Below are positions 18,080-25,807 of a DNA stretch of 64,000 nucleotides, in pieces. The DNA lies in the NCBI RefSeq assembly GCF_002727125.1, contig NZ_NHOA01000139.1, positions 33,584-97,583 on the forward strand, read 5' to 3'. Position numbers and translations under genes: made by a program. The notes under the pieces are model-generated. The model worked only from the letters and a program-made list of their open reading frames with translations. It ran no database searches and had not been told where the DNA came from. Positions within the stretch are counted from its first letter, which is position 1. Each line of letters begins with the position of its first letter. This DNA comes from Halorubrum persicum. GTDB lineage: Archaea; Halobacteriota; Halobacteria; Halobacteriales; Haloferacaceae.

Positions 18080-18832
18080 ATGGACGACATCGAGATCGAC
18101 GAGGTCGCGACGCCGGAGCTCGACGACCCGGTGCTCATCGAGGGACTGCCGGGCGTCGGCCACGTGGGGAAGCTCGCGGCCGAACACCTGTTAGAGGAGT
18201 TCGACGGGGAGCTCGTGCGCCGCGTGTACACCACCGAGTTCCCCCCGCAGGTGAACGTCGACGGCGACGGCGTCGCGGAGCTGACCTGCGCGGAGTTCCA
18301 CGCGATCGAGACCGACGGCGCCGACCTGCTCGTGTTGACCGGCGACCACCAGGCCGGCTCGAACAAGGGCCACTACACGCTCACCACGACGTTCCTCGAC
18401 ATCGCCGAGGAGTTCGGCGCGACTCGGGCGTTCGCGCTCGGCGGCGTGCCGACCGGCGAGCTCGTCGAGGAGTACACCGTGCTCGGCGCGGTCTCCGAGG
18501 GCGGCCTCGTCGACGAGCTGGAGGCGGTCGGCGTCGAGTTCCGACCGGACGAGCCAGCCGGCGGCATCGTCGGCGTCTCCGGGCTCGTGCTCGGGCTCGG
18601 CGGCCGACGCGGGTTCGGCGCCGCCTGCCTGATGGGCGAGACGAGCGGCTACCTCGTCGACCCGAAGAGCGCCCGCGCGGTGCTCGAGGTGCTCGCGGAC
18701 CACCTCGACTTCCCCATCGACTACGAGAGCCTGGAGGATCGCGCCGAGGAGATGGAGGAAGTCGTGGGTAAGATCCAAGAGATGCAGGACGGCCCGGCGG
18801 TGCCGGACGACGACCTGCGGTACATCGGCTGA
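18080..18832 (+). CDS. PAC2 family protein (proteasome assembly chaperone-like)
   Basis: A 250-residue PAC2-domain protein. The N-terminal LIEGLPGVGHVGKLAAEHL and the middle GDHQAGSNKGHYTL are family signatures, as is ALGGVPTGELVEE. Eukaryotic relatives chaperone proteasome assembly; the archaeal role is not established. The C-terminal roughly 40 residues are an acidic, probably coiled helix (ESLEDRAEEMEEVVGKI). It follows nop10 by about 100 bases, the usual archaeal neighbourhood. Confidence 0.93.
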   Translation: MDDIEIDEVATPELDDPVLIEGLPGVGHVGKLAAEHLLEEFDGELVRRVYTTEFPPQVNVDGDGVAELTCAEFHAIETDGADLLVLTGDHQAGSNKGHYTLTTTFLDIAEEFGATRAFALGGVPTGELVEEYTVLGAVSEGGLVDELEAVGVEFRPDEPAGGIVGVSGLVLGLGGRRGFGAACLMGETSGYLVDPKSARAVLEVLADHLDFPIDYESLEDRAEEMEEVVGKIQEMQDGPAVPDDDLRYIG

Positions 18833-18907
18833 GTACGACGCGCCCGAGAGTGGCGACTCGCCACCGCTTCCGGCAGGGATAAACCGGACCCCGATTATCG
18901 TTCGTGT

Positions 18908-20074
18908 ATGACCGACGTACGCGTCGCCGGGGTCGGGCTCACGCACTTCGGAAGCCACCCGGAGCGAACGGGTCGAGACCTCTTCGCGACGGCCGCGCTG
19001 CGGGCGTTCGAGGACGCCGGCGTCCCCCGCGGGGACGTCGAGGAACTGAACTACGGCAACTTCATGGGCGCGCTCGCCGAGCACCAGGGCCATCAGGCGC
19101 CGCTCATGGCGGAGGCGGCCGGCGTGAACTGCCCGGCGACCCGCTACGAGGAGGCGTGCGCCTCGGCCGGCGTCGCCGTCCGCGAGGCGGTTCGGACCGT
19201 CCGCGCGGGCGAGGCCGACGTGGTGGTGGCCGGCGGGATGGAGCGCATGACCAACCTCCCGACGGACGAGGTGACGGAGGGGCTCGCCATCGCCGCCGAC
19301 GACCTCTTCGAGGTGCGAGCCGGGGTGACGTTCCCCGGGGCGTACGCGCTGATGGCGAAGGCGTACTTCGACGCGTACGGCGGGGAGCGCCGCGATCTAG
19401 CCCACGTCGCCGCGAAGAACCACGCGAACGCGGTCCCGAACGAGTACGCGCAGTACCGCCAGGAGGTGTCCGTCGAGGAGGCGCTCGACGCCCCGCCCGT
19501 CGCGGAGCCGCTCCATCTCTACGACGCCTGCCCGATCACCGACGGCGCGAGCGCGCTCGTGATCGTCTCCGAGGAGTACGCGGCCGAGCACGACGTCGAC
19601 GCGCCGGTCGCGGTGACCGGTACCGGTCAGGGGACGGACCGGATGGCGCTCGCGGACCGCGAGCACCTCGCTCGCACCCCCGCCGCCGACGACGCGGCCG
19701 ACACGGCCTACGCCGACGCCGGGGTCGGTCCCGACGACGTCGACGTGGCGGAGGTCCACGACTGCTTCACCATCGCGGAGGTGTTCGCGCTGGAGTCGCT
19801 CGAAATCGCCGATCCCGGCGAGGGGATCAGCGCCGCACGCGATGGGGTCACGACCGCCGACGGCGACACCCCCGTGAACCTCTCCGGCGGGCTGAAGGCG
19901 AAGGGGCACCCGGTCGGCGCGACCGGCGGCTCGCAGATCGCGGAGCTCACCCGCTTGCTGCGCGGCGACCACCCGAACAGCGACCACGTCGCCGACGCCG
20001 AGGTCGGCGTCGCGCACAACGCGGGCGGGACGGTGGCCAGCGCGGTCGTCCACGTGCTGGAGGTGGCGGAATGA
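18908..20074 (+). CDS. Thiolase family protein (acetyl-CoA C-acetyltransferase-like)
   Basis: A 388-residue thiolase of the archaeal/SCP2-like type. The nucleophilic Cys lies in YEEACASAGVAV. Other motifs are VAEVHDCFTIAEVFALE, GGLKAKGHPVGATGGSQI (His of the GHP box) and the final GVAHNAGG. Such enzymes make or cleave acetoacetyl-CoA; in archaea they often act with a DUF35 protein in the route to mevalonate. The ATGA overlap with the next gene supports such a complex. Whether it works in isoprenoid synthesis or in acyl-CoA degradation is not decided by the sequence. Confidence 0.92.
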   Translation: MTDVRVAGVGLTHFGSHPERTGRDLFATAALRAFEDAGVPRGDVEELNYGNFMGALAEHQGHQAPLMAEAAGVNCPATRYEEACASAGVAVREAVRTVRAGEADVVVAGGMERMTNLPTDEVTEGLAIAADDLFEVRAGVTFPGAYALMAKAYFDAYGGERRDLAHVAAKNHANAVPNEYAQYRQEVSVEEALDAPPVAEPLHLYDACPITDGASALVIVSEEYAAEHDVDAPVAVTGTGQGTDRMALADREHLARTPAADDAADTAYADAGVGPDDVDVAEVHDCFTIAEVFALESLEIADPGEGISAARDGVTTADGDTPVNLSGGLKAKGHPVGATGGSQIAELTRLLRGDHPNSDHVADAEVGVAHNAGGTVASAVVHVLEVAE

Positions 20075-20472
20075 GCGCGCCGACGAGCAACGCGGGCCAC
20101 GACGAGTGGCTCGACGCCCTCGCGGACGGCGATGGGTACGCTCTCGTCTGCCCGGACGGACACGGCTCGCTTCCGCCGCGGCGGGTGTGTCCCGAGTGCG
20201 GGGCCACAGCGCTCGCCGAGGAACCGCTCGCCGAGACCGGGCGCGTCGAGACGTACAACGTCGTCCACGTCGCCGGGCCGCAGTTCGCCGACGACGTCCC
20301 GTACGTGAACGCGGTCGCCGACTTCGGACCGGTCAGGCTCGCGGGCGTCCTGCGCGGGGTCGAGCCCGCGCTCGACGCGGTCTCGGTCGGCGACCGGGTC
20401 GCTGCCGGCGTCGAGGAGCGCGCCACCGACGGCGAACGGCTCGTCGCCTTCCGACCGGCGGGCGGCGAGTAG
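20071..20472 (+). CDS. DUF35 / OB-fold acyl-CoA-associated zinc-ribbon protein
   Basis: A 133-residue partner of the upstream thiolase. It has an N-terminal rubredoxin-like zinc ribbon (about residues 28-48) followed by an OB fold. The ribbon reads CPDGHGSLPPRRVCPECG: the second knuckle is an intact CPEC, but the first has Cys-x-x-x-His instead of the usual CxxC. RVETYNVVHVAGPQF and PYVNAVADFGPVRLAG match DUF35 OB-fold proteins, which bridge thiolase and HMG-CoA synthase in archaea. The start codon overlaps the thiolase stop (ATGA). Confidence 0.9.
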   Translation: MSAPTSNAGHDEWLDALADGDGYALVCPDGHGSLPPRRVCPECGATALAEEPLAETGRVETYNVVHVAGPQFADDVPYVNAVADFGPVRLAGVLRGVEPALDAVSVGDRVAAGVEERATDGERLVAFRPAGGE

Positions 20473-20556
20473 GGAACCGGCGCTCTCGCTGCGTCCTCCC
20501 CGCGTTTCGTCACCCGGTCCAAACGATTATGCCGGCGTCACGAGTAGTTCGACTCC

Positions 20557-23343
20557 ATGGGTGACCGCATCCGCGTGCTCCACGTCGACGACGACCCGGA
20601 TCTCGCGGAGATCACGGCGTCGTTCCTCGAACGCGAGGATCCACGGATTGCGGTCGAGACCGCCTCGAACGCCGACGAGGGGCTCGAACGACTCGACGAC
20701 GCCGAGGCCGAGTTCGACTGTATCGTCTCCGACCACGACATGCCCGGGCCGGACGGGATCGAGTTCCTGGAGGCGGTTCGCGAACGCGACCCGGACCTCC
20801 CCTTCATCCTGTACACCGGGAAGGGGTCGGAGTCGGTCGCCAGCGAGGCGATCTCGGCTGGCGTGACCGATTACCTCCAGAAGGGCGGCGGTACGGAACA
20901 GTACGAGATCCTGGCGAACCGCGTCGTCGGCGCGGCCGAGAAGCGCCGGATCGAGCGCGAGGCCGACCGAACGCGGTCCCACCTGCAGGCGATCACCGAC
21001 CACTCGATGGACGCCATCATCACCATCGACGCCGACAACCGGATCCGGTTCGCGAACCCGGCGGTCGAGCGGCTGTTCGGCTACGGGCCCGGGGAACTGG
21101 AAGGCGAATCGTTGGTGATGCTGATTCCGGAGCGGAAACGTGAGGCGCACCGCGAGGCCCTCGAGCGATACTGTGAGACCGGCGAGCGCTCGATGGATTG
21201 GTCGGCGGTCGAGTTCCCGGGGCAACACCGGGACGGCCACGAGATCCCCCTGTCGATCTCGTTCGGCGAGTTCGAGGAGAGCGGCGATCGGCGGTTCGTC
21301 GGGATCATCCGAGACGTGACGGAGCGCGAGCGACACCGGGCGTTCGTCGAGCAGTCCGGCGACATCGTCACCGCGCTCGACGCGGACGGCACGTTCCAGT
21401 ACGCGAGCCCCTCGGTCGAGGGGATCCTCGGCCACGACCCGGCGGACCTGGTCGGCGAGTACGCGTTCTCGTACGTCCACCCGGAGGACCGCGAGCGGGT
21501 CGTCGAGACGTTCATGCGGTCGATCACTGGCGACGAATCCAACCCGACGGTCGAATACCGGCTCGAACGGGCCGACGGGGAGTACGCGTGGGTGGAGTCG
21601 GTCGGGAACAACCGGCTCGACGACTACGGGATCAACGGGTTCGTGATCAACACCCGCGACATTTCGGACCGCAAGCGGCGCGAGGAGAAACTGTCGCGAC
21701 TCCGCGAGTGGACCCGCGATCTCAACTGCACGCGGACGGTCGACGAGACGACGCAGCTGGCGGTCGACGCCGCCGACGAGATCGTGGGGGCGGGGCTGAG
21801 CGGGGTCCACCTCGTGAGCGAGGCGGGCGACGCGCTCGAACCCGCCGCGCTCGCCGAGTCGGTGCCGTCGTTCTTCGACGAGCAACCCTCCTACGATCGG
21901 GGGGAGCCCCCCGGAACGCGCGCGGCCCTCGCGTGGGAGGCGTATCGCGGCGACGAGCCGCTCGCCGTCGGCGACCTGTCGGCGTTCGACCCCCTCGACG
22001 AGGAGACTCCCGCGGAGAGCATCGTCCTCCATCCGATCGGCAGCCACGGGCTGTTCGTCATCTCCTCGGCGGAGCCGGACGCGTTCACCGAGACCGACGT
22101 GCTCATCGCGGAGATCCTTACGAACCACCTCGAAGCCGCGTTAGACCGCGTGGCGCGCGAGTCCAGCCTGGAGCGGCTCCACGACGCGACCCGAAGCCTG
22201 ATCCGAGCCGACTCCCGGGAGGAGATCGCCGAGCGCGTCGTCGAGGCCGCCGACGAGGTGCTCGGATTCTCCGTGGTCACCGTCCGGCTGTACGACGAGG
22301 ACGCCGGGGGGTTGGTCCCCGTCGCGGTCTCGAAGGCGGTCGAGGAGCAGCTCCCGCCTCGCGAGGTGTTCACCCCCGGGGGCGGGAGCCTCAACTGGGA
22401 GGCGTACGAGACGGGCAAGGGGCGGATGTACGACGACATCGAGACGGTGAACGCCATCGACACCGGAACGGGGCTCCGAAGCCTGATGATCCTCCCCCTC
22501 GGCGAACACGGGACCATCTCGATCGGCGAGACCGAGCCCGGCGTCTTCGACGGGACCGACGAGCATCTCGCGCGGATCCTCTCGACGGCGGCGGAAACGG
22601 CACTCAACGCCGCGGCGCGAACCAGTCGCCTCCACGACCGGAGCGTGGAGTTGGAGCGGCAGAACGACCGGCTGGCGGAGTTCGCCAGCGTCGTCTCCCA
22701 CGATCTCCGCAATCCGCTGAACGTGGCGCAGGGACGGGTGGACCTGGCCCGCGACGAGTGTGACAGCGACCACCTCGACGCGGTCGCCGGCGCCCACGAA
22801 CGGATGGACACGCTGATCGCCGACCTGCTCACGCTCGCTCGCCAGGGAGAGCGAGTGAGCGAGACGGAGCCGGTCCGGCTCGCGGCCGTCGTCGAATCCT
22901 GCTGGCAGACCGTCGAGACCGCGGACGCGACGCTGTCCGTCGAGGGCGACCTGTGGCTCCGCGCCGACGAGAGCCGGCTCAGACAGCTCGTCGAGAACCT
23001 CGTGCGGAACGCGGTCGAGCACGGCGGCGACGACGTGGCGATCACCGTCGGCGCGCTGGGCGGGGAGGCGGAAGCCGATGGCGCGGGCGACGGCGACGGG
23101 GCGGGAGCGGAGGCGAGCGACGAGGTCGGGTTCTTCGTCGAAGACGACGGGCCGGGGATCCCGGCGGCGGACCGCGGCGAGGTGTTCGACGCCGGGTTCT
23201 CGACAACGCAGGAGGGGACCGGCTTCGGCCTGCGGATCGTCGAGCAGGTGGCGGCGGCTCACGGCTGGTCGGTTCGGATCACGGAGGGGCGAGAGGGCGG
23301 CGCCCGGTTCGAAGTGACGGGCGTGGAGCTGGCGAGCGAGTGA
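20557..23343 (+). CDS. Multidomain sensor histidine kinase: REC-PAS-PAS-GAF-GAF-HisKA-HATPase
   Basis: A 928-residue soluble hybrid kinase. The N-terminal receiver (about 5-120) has the acidic pair in DDDPDLAE, phospho-acceptor Asp in CIVSDHDMPGPDG and Lys in YTGKGS. Two PAS domains follow (about 145-255 and 262-372, the second ending in INTRDISDRKRREEKL), then two GAF domains (about 385-530 and 545-690). HisKA has the H-box ASVVSHDLRNPLNVAQ. The ATPase has LVENLVRNAVEHG, VEDDGPGIP and GTGFGLRIVEQV. An Asp/Gly-rich insertion sits within the ATPase lid. No membrane segment is seen, so it senses in the cytoplasm. TATA-like ACGATTATG about 30 bases upstream supports the ATG. No adjacent output regulator is present. 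Confidence 0.93.
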   Translation: MGDRIRVLHVDDDPDLAEITASFLEREDPRIAVETASNADEGLERLDDAEAEFDCIVSDHDMPGPDGIEFLEAVRERDPDLPFILYTGKGSESVASEAISAGVTDYLQKGGGTEQYEILANRVVGAAEKRRIEREADRTRSHLQAITDHSMDAIITIDADNRIRFANPAVERLFGYGPGELEGESLVMLIPERKREAHREALERYCETGERSMDWSAVEFPGQHRDGHEIPLSISFGEFEESGDRRFVGIIRDVTERERHRAFVEQSGDIVTALDADGTFQYASPSVEGILGHDPADLVGEYAFSYVHPEDRERVVETFMRSITGDESNPTVEYRLERADGEYAWVESVGNNRLDDYGINGFVINTRDISDRKRREEKLSRLREWTRDLNCTRTVDETTQLAVDAADEIVGAGLSGVHLVSEAGDALEPAALAESVPSFFDEQPSYDRGEPPGTRAALAWEAYRGDEPLAVGDLSAFDPLDEETPAESIVLHPIGSHGLFVISSAEPDAFTETDVLIAEILTNHLEAALDRVARESSLERLHDATRSLIRADSREEIAERVVEAADEVLGFSVVTVRLYDEDAGGLVPVAVSKAVEEQLPPREVFTPGGGSLNWEAYETGKGRMYDDIETVNAIDTGTGLRSLMILPLGEHGTISIGETEPGVFDGTDEHLARILSTAAETALNAAARTSRLHDRSVELERQNDRLAEFASVVSHDLRNPLNVAQGRVDLARDECDSDHLDAVAGAHERMDTLIADLLTLARQGERVSETEPVRLAAVVESCWQTVETADATLSVEGDLWLRADESRLRQLVENLVRNAVEHGGDDVAITVGALGGEAEADGAGDGDGAGAEASDEVGFFVEDDGPGIPAADRGEVFDAGFSTTQEGTGFGLRIVEQVAAAHGWSVRITEGREGGARFEVTGVELASE

Positions 23344-23383
23344 CGGCTCGAATGAACGCCGAACGCCGAATCGGCGCGACCGA

Positions 23384-24148
23384 CTAGGGGACGAGCAGTT
23401 CGATCTCGTGGCCGTCCTGGTCCTTCGTGAACGCGTAGCTGTGGTCGCAGGACTCGGGGTCGCGGTAGTCCGGCGCCTCGCGGGTCATCAGCTGGTCCCA
23501 CGCCTCGTCGAGGTCGTCGACGCGGACGCAGAGGTGGCCCCAGCCGTCGCCCATCGTGTACTCGCGGCCGTCGTAGTTGTAGGTGAGCTCCAGCTTCATC
23601 GCCTCCTCCGCGGCGTCTTCGGGGGCCATGAAGTAGTTCGAGAAGCTGTCGGCCTCCCAGCGTCCGGGTTTCTCGGTGTACTCGAACTTGCGGGTCCAGT
23701 AGCCGAGCGCCTCGTCCGCGTCCTCGACGCGGATCATCGTGTGATCGATGCTCCACTTCGCGCCGTAGTCGCGCTTGACGATCTCGATCTCGTGGCCGTC
23801 CGGATCCTTGACGAACGCGTATCGGTTCCCGCAGGACTCGGGGTCGCGGTAGTCCTCGACGCCCTCCTCCATCAGTTGGTCGTACGACTCCTGAAGGGCG
23901 TCCTCCGGGACGCGCACGGCGATGTGGCCCCACGCGTCACCGTTCTCGTAGGTGTGGTCGCCGTGGTTGTAGGTGAGTTCGAGGGTCGCGCCGTCCTCGT
24001 GCATCTCCTCGGGGCCGAGGTAGACGTTGGTGAACGTGTCCGCCTCCCAGCGACCCTTCTCCTCGTAGTTCAGGTGCGTCTGATACCAGTCGAGGCTCTC
24101 CTCTAACTCCTCGACGCGGATCATCACGTGATCGAAGGTTCCGTCCAT
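23384..24148 (-). CDS. Tandem VOC-domain protein (glyoxalase I-like)
   Basis: A 254-residue protein made of two vicinal-oxygen-chelate modules (about residues 1-125 and 128-254) that are similar to each other. Each module has the four potential metal ligands in glyoxalase I order. The first has FDHVMIRV, LELTYN, GHIAVRV and HEIEIV; the second has IDHTMIRV, LELTYN, GHLCVRV and HEIELL. Both modules repeat YRDPESCxxxYAFxKDxDGHEIE. This fits lactoylglutathione-lyase-like detoxification of methylglyoxal, although haloarchaea use thiols other than glutathione. An ATG 9 codons upstream exists; CTTTTGG about 27 bases before 24148 favours the inner one. Confidence 0.88.
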   Translation of the reverse strand: MDGTFDHVMIRVEELEESLDWYQTHLNYEEKGRWEADTFTNVYLGPEEMHEDGATLELTYNHGDHTYENGDAWGHIAVRVPEDALQESYDQLMEEGVEDYRDPESCGNRYAFVKDPDGHEIEIVKRDYGAKWSIDHTMIRVEDADEALGYWTRKFEYTEKPGRWEADSFSNYFMAPEDAAEEAMKLELTYNYDGREYTMGDGWGHLCVRVDDLDEAWDQLMTREAPDYRDPESCDHSYAFTKDQDGHEIELLVP

Positions 24149-24250
24149 ACCCGTTCCAACGGTTGCTCGCCCCAAAAGCGTACTGAAGGGGGGGGCGCGG
24201 TTGGCCGGGACCCGACGCTTCGGGGTGGCCGTCGCGACAAACGGTCTTCA

Positions 24251-24303
24251 CGTTTTCTGCAGTTATTTTGAGATTAATTTATAGTTATTGATATTTGATA
24301 CGT
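24251..24303. promoter_or_regulatory. AT-rich promoter/regulatory tract upstream of UbiA gene
   Basis: About 50 bases with unusually low GC for this genome, including TTATTTTGAGATTAATTTAT and several TTAT/TTGAT steps. It lies between the divergent glyoxalase-like gene and the prenyltransferase gene. It could hold a TATA box plus operators. No specific binding site is recognised. Confidence 0.45.
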
Positions 24304-24344
24304 ACGCGGCGGGGGGCGTCACGAACGGCGCCGCCCGTCGATCG

Positions 24345-25622
24345 ATGCGAAACACACGAGATCCGCCGTCGACCACGATCGACGGCACAGACGAGTCGTA
24401 TCGCGCTGAACCACCTCTCGACGCGGAATCGACGGGCGGGACAGCGATCGACGGGGGAGCGGCGGCAGGCTCCGCCCCGACCGACGGGGCGGCGGTAGGA
24501 TCTGTACCGGACGACGCGCCGAGCGAGACAGATCCGGCACGGCCAGCCGGCTCGATCGCCACCGCGGATCCGACGCCGGCCCCTGACGCGGTCGCAACCC
24601 GAACCGCCGAATCGACCGCGATCGGAGCGACCGAATCCCCCGCCCCGACCGAGACTGAGTCGGTCGAGGCCGGGGCGACCGGCGCCGGATTCGACCTCCT
24701 TCAGTCGCTCGTCGCGCTCGCGTCCGGCTCTCCGTTCGTTGCGGCCATCGCCGCGGTCGAGACGGTCATCGCGACCGTCCTGCTCGGCGTGCCGCACTCG
24801 CCCGCGCCGATCGTCGTCGGACTCGTCACGTTCGCGGTGTACACCGTCGACCACGTCACCGACGCGGCGGCGGACGCCCGGTCGACGCCCGAGCGCGCGC
24901 GGATCGCACGGCGGTACGGCGATCAACTGATGATCGTCGCCGCGGTCACCTACGGACTCGCGGTGGCGCTCGCGACACTCGGCGGGCCGCTCGCGCTCGG
25001 CGTCGCGTTGCTTCCGGGGGCGTTCTGGATCGCGTACGCCTCCGACTGGCTCCCGAACGTCGGGCGGACGGTCCGCTCGATCGCGTCGGAGGGAGGCATC
25101 ACGACCGGGGTGCGGCTCCCGCGGCTGAAGGAGGTGCCCGTGGTCGGCTCCGCCGTCGTCGCCGCGGGGTGGGCGATCGCGGTCACGCTGTTGCCGCTGG
25201 CGTTCGCCGGGTCCGCGGTTCCCGGCTCCGGCCCGCTCGGCGCCGCGCCGCTGGAACCGGTCGTCGCGGTCGCGTTCGCGTACTTCTTCCTGCGGTCGTT
25301 CGTCGACGCCGAGCTTCCGAACGTCCGGGACGTGGAGGCCGACGCCGCGGCGGGGGTCTCGACGCTCCCCATCGCCCTCGGTGTCCCCTGGACTCGCCGC
25401 GTGTTGTACGGGATCGACCTCCTCACGGCGGCGACGCTGGCGACGGCGACGGCCGCCGGCGTGCTCGCGGCGGGAGTCGCCGCGGCGCTCGGCGTCGGAG
25501 TCGCGGTGTCGCTCGGCGTCACCGCGCTCGCCGGACGCGTCGACGACGCCGCGGTGCTGGGCGTCGCCCCCGACTGCAGCTACCTCGTCGTCGGGGGCGC
25601 GCTCGTGGTCGCCGCGGCGTAA
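24345..25622 (+). CDS. UbiA family prenyltransferase
   Basis: A roughly 425-residue protein with an N-terminal extension of about 105 residues (Ala/Thr/Pro/Asp/Gly-rich, no hydrophobic segment) followed by a UbiA membrane core. The core has about eight helices. The first Asp-rich region is VYTVDHVTDAAADA and the second is NVRDVEADAAAGVSTLPIALG, the latter a typical UbiA signature. Such enzymes transfer prenyl chains to aromatic or lipid acceptors; haloarchaeal ones serve menaquinone, archaeol or carotenoid pathways. Which applies here is open. The frame allows a TTG start at 24288, but it lies inside the AT-rich tract, so the ATG at 24345 is used. Confidence 0.85.
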   Translation: MRNTRDPPSTTIDGTDESYRAEPPLDAESTGGTAIDGGAAAGSAPTDGAAVGSVPDDAPSETDPARPAGSIATADPTPAPDAVATRTAESTAIGATESPAPTETESVEAGATGAGFDLLQSLVALASGSPFVAAIAAVETVIATVLLGVPHSPAPIVVGLVTFAVYTVDHVTDAAADARSTPERARIARRYGDQLMIVAAVTYGLAVALATLGGPLALGVALLPGAFWIAYASDWLPNVGRTVRSIASEGGITTGVRLPRLKEVPVVGSAVVAAGWAIAVTLLPLAFAGSAVPGSGPLGAAPLEPVVAVAFAYFFLRSFVDAELPNVRDVEADAAAGVSTLPIALGVPWTRRVLYGIDLLTAATLATATAAGVLAAGVAAALGVGVAVSLGVTALAGRVDDAAVLGVAPDCSYLVVGGALVVAAA

Positions 25623-25779
25623 CGGCCGAGGCCGCCGGAGTGACACATCGGGGGTGACCCGGAGGAACACGGGTCCGGGGCCCCCGTTCGGCGCCGCGTT
25701 TTCGTCCCTCATCGCCCGTCTTCCGAACCGATCATCTCCGCACACGGATGGGGAAATGACTGGGTTCCGGAGCAAATGA

Positions 25780-25787
25780 TTTATATT
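25780..25787 (+). promoter_or_regulatory. TATA box of membrane histidine kinase gene
   Basis: TTTATATT, the clearest AT-rich octamer in the intergenic region. Its centre is 24-26 bases before the GTG at 25808, but only about 12 before the GTG at 25796, so the downstream start is preferred for a leaderless message. Confidence 0.55.
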
Positions 25788-25807
25788 ATGGCTGAGTGCA
25801 AATAACC

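Noticed and set aside
20527..22128. 533-codon minus-strand frame opposite the multidomain histidine kinase
   Set aside because: Low-complexity composition and no motif; the plus strand carries receiver, PAS and GAF domains.
24288..24344. TTG start for the UbiA gene at 24288
   Set aside because: It lies inside the AT-rich promoter tract; a normal ATG is available at 24345.
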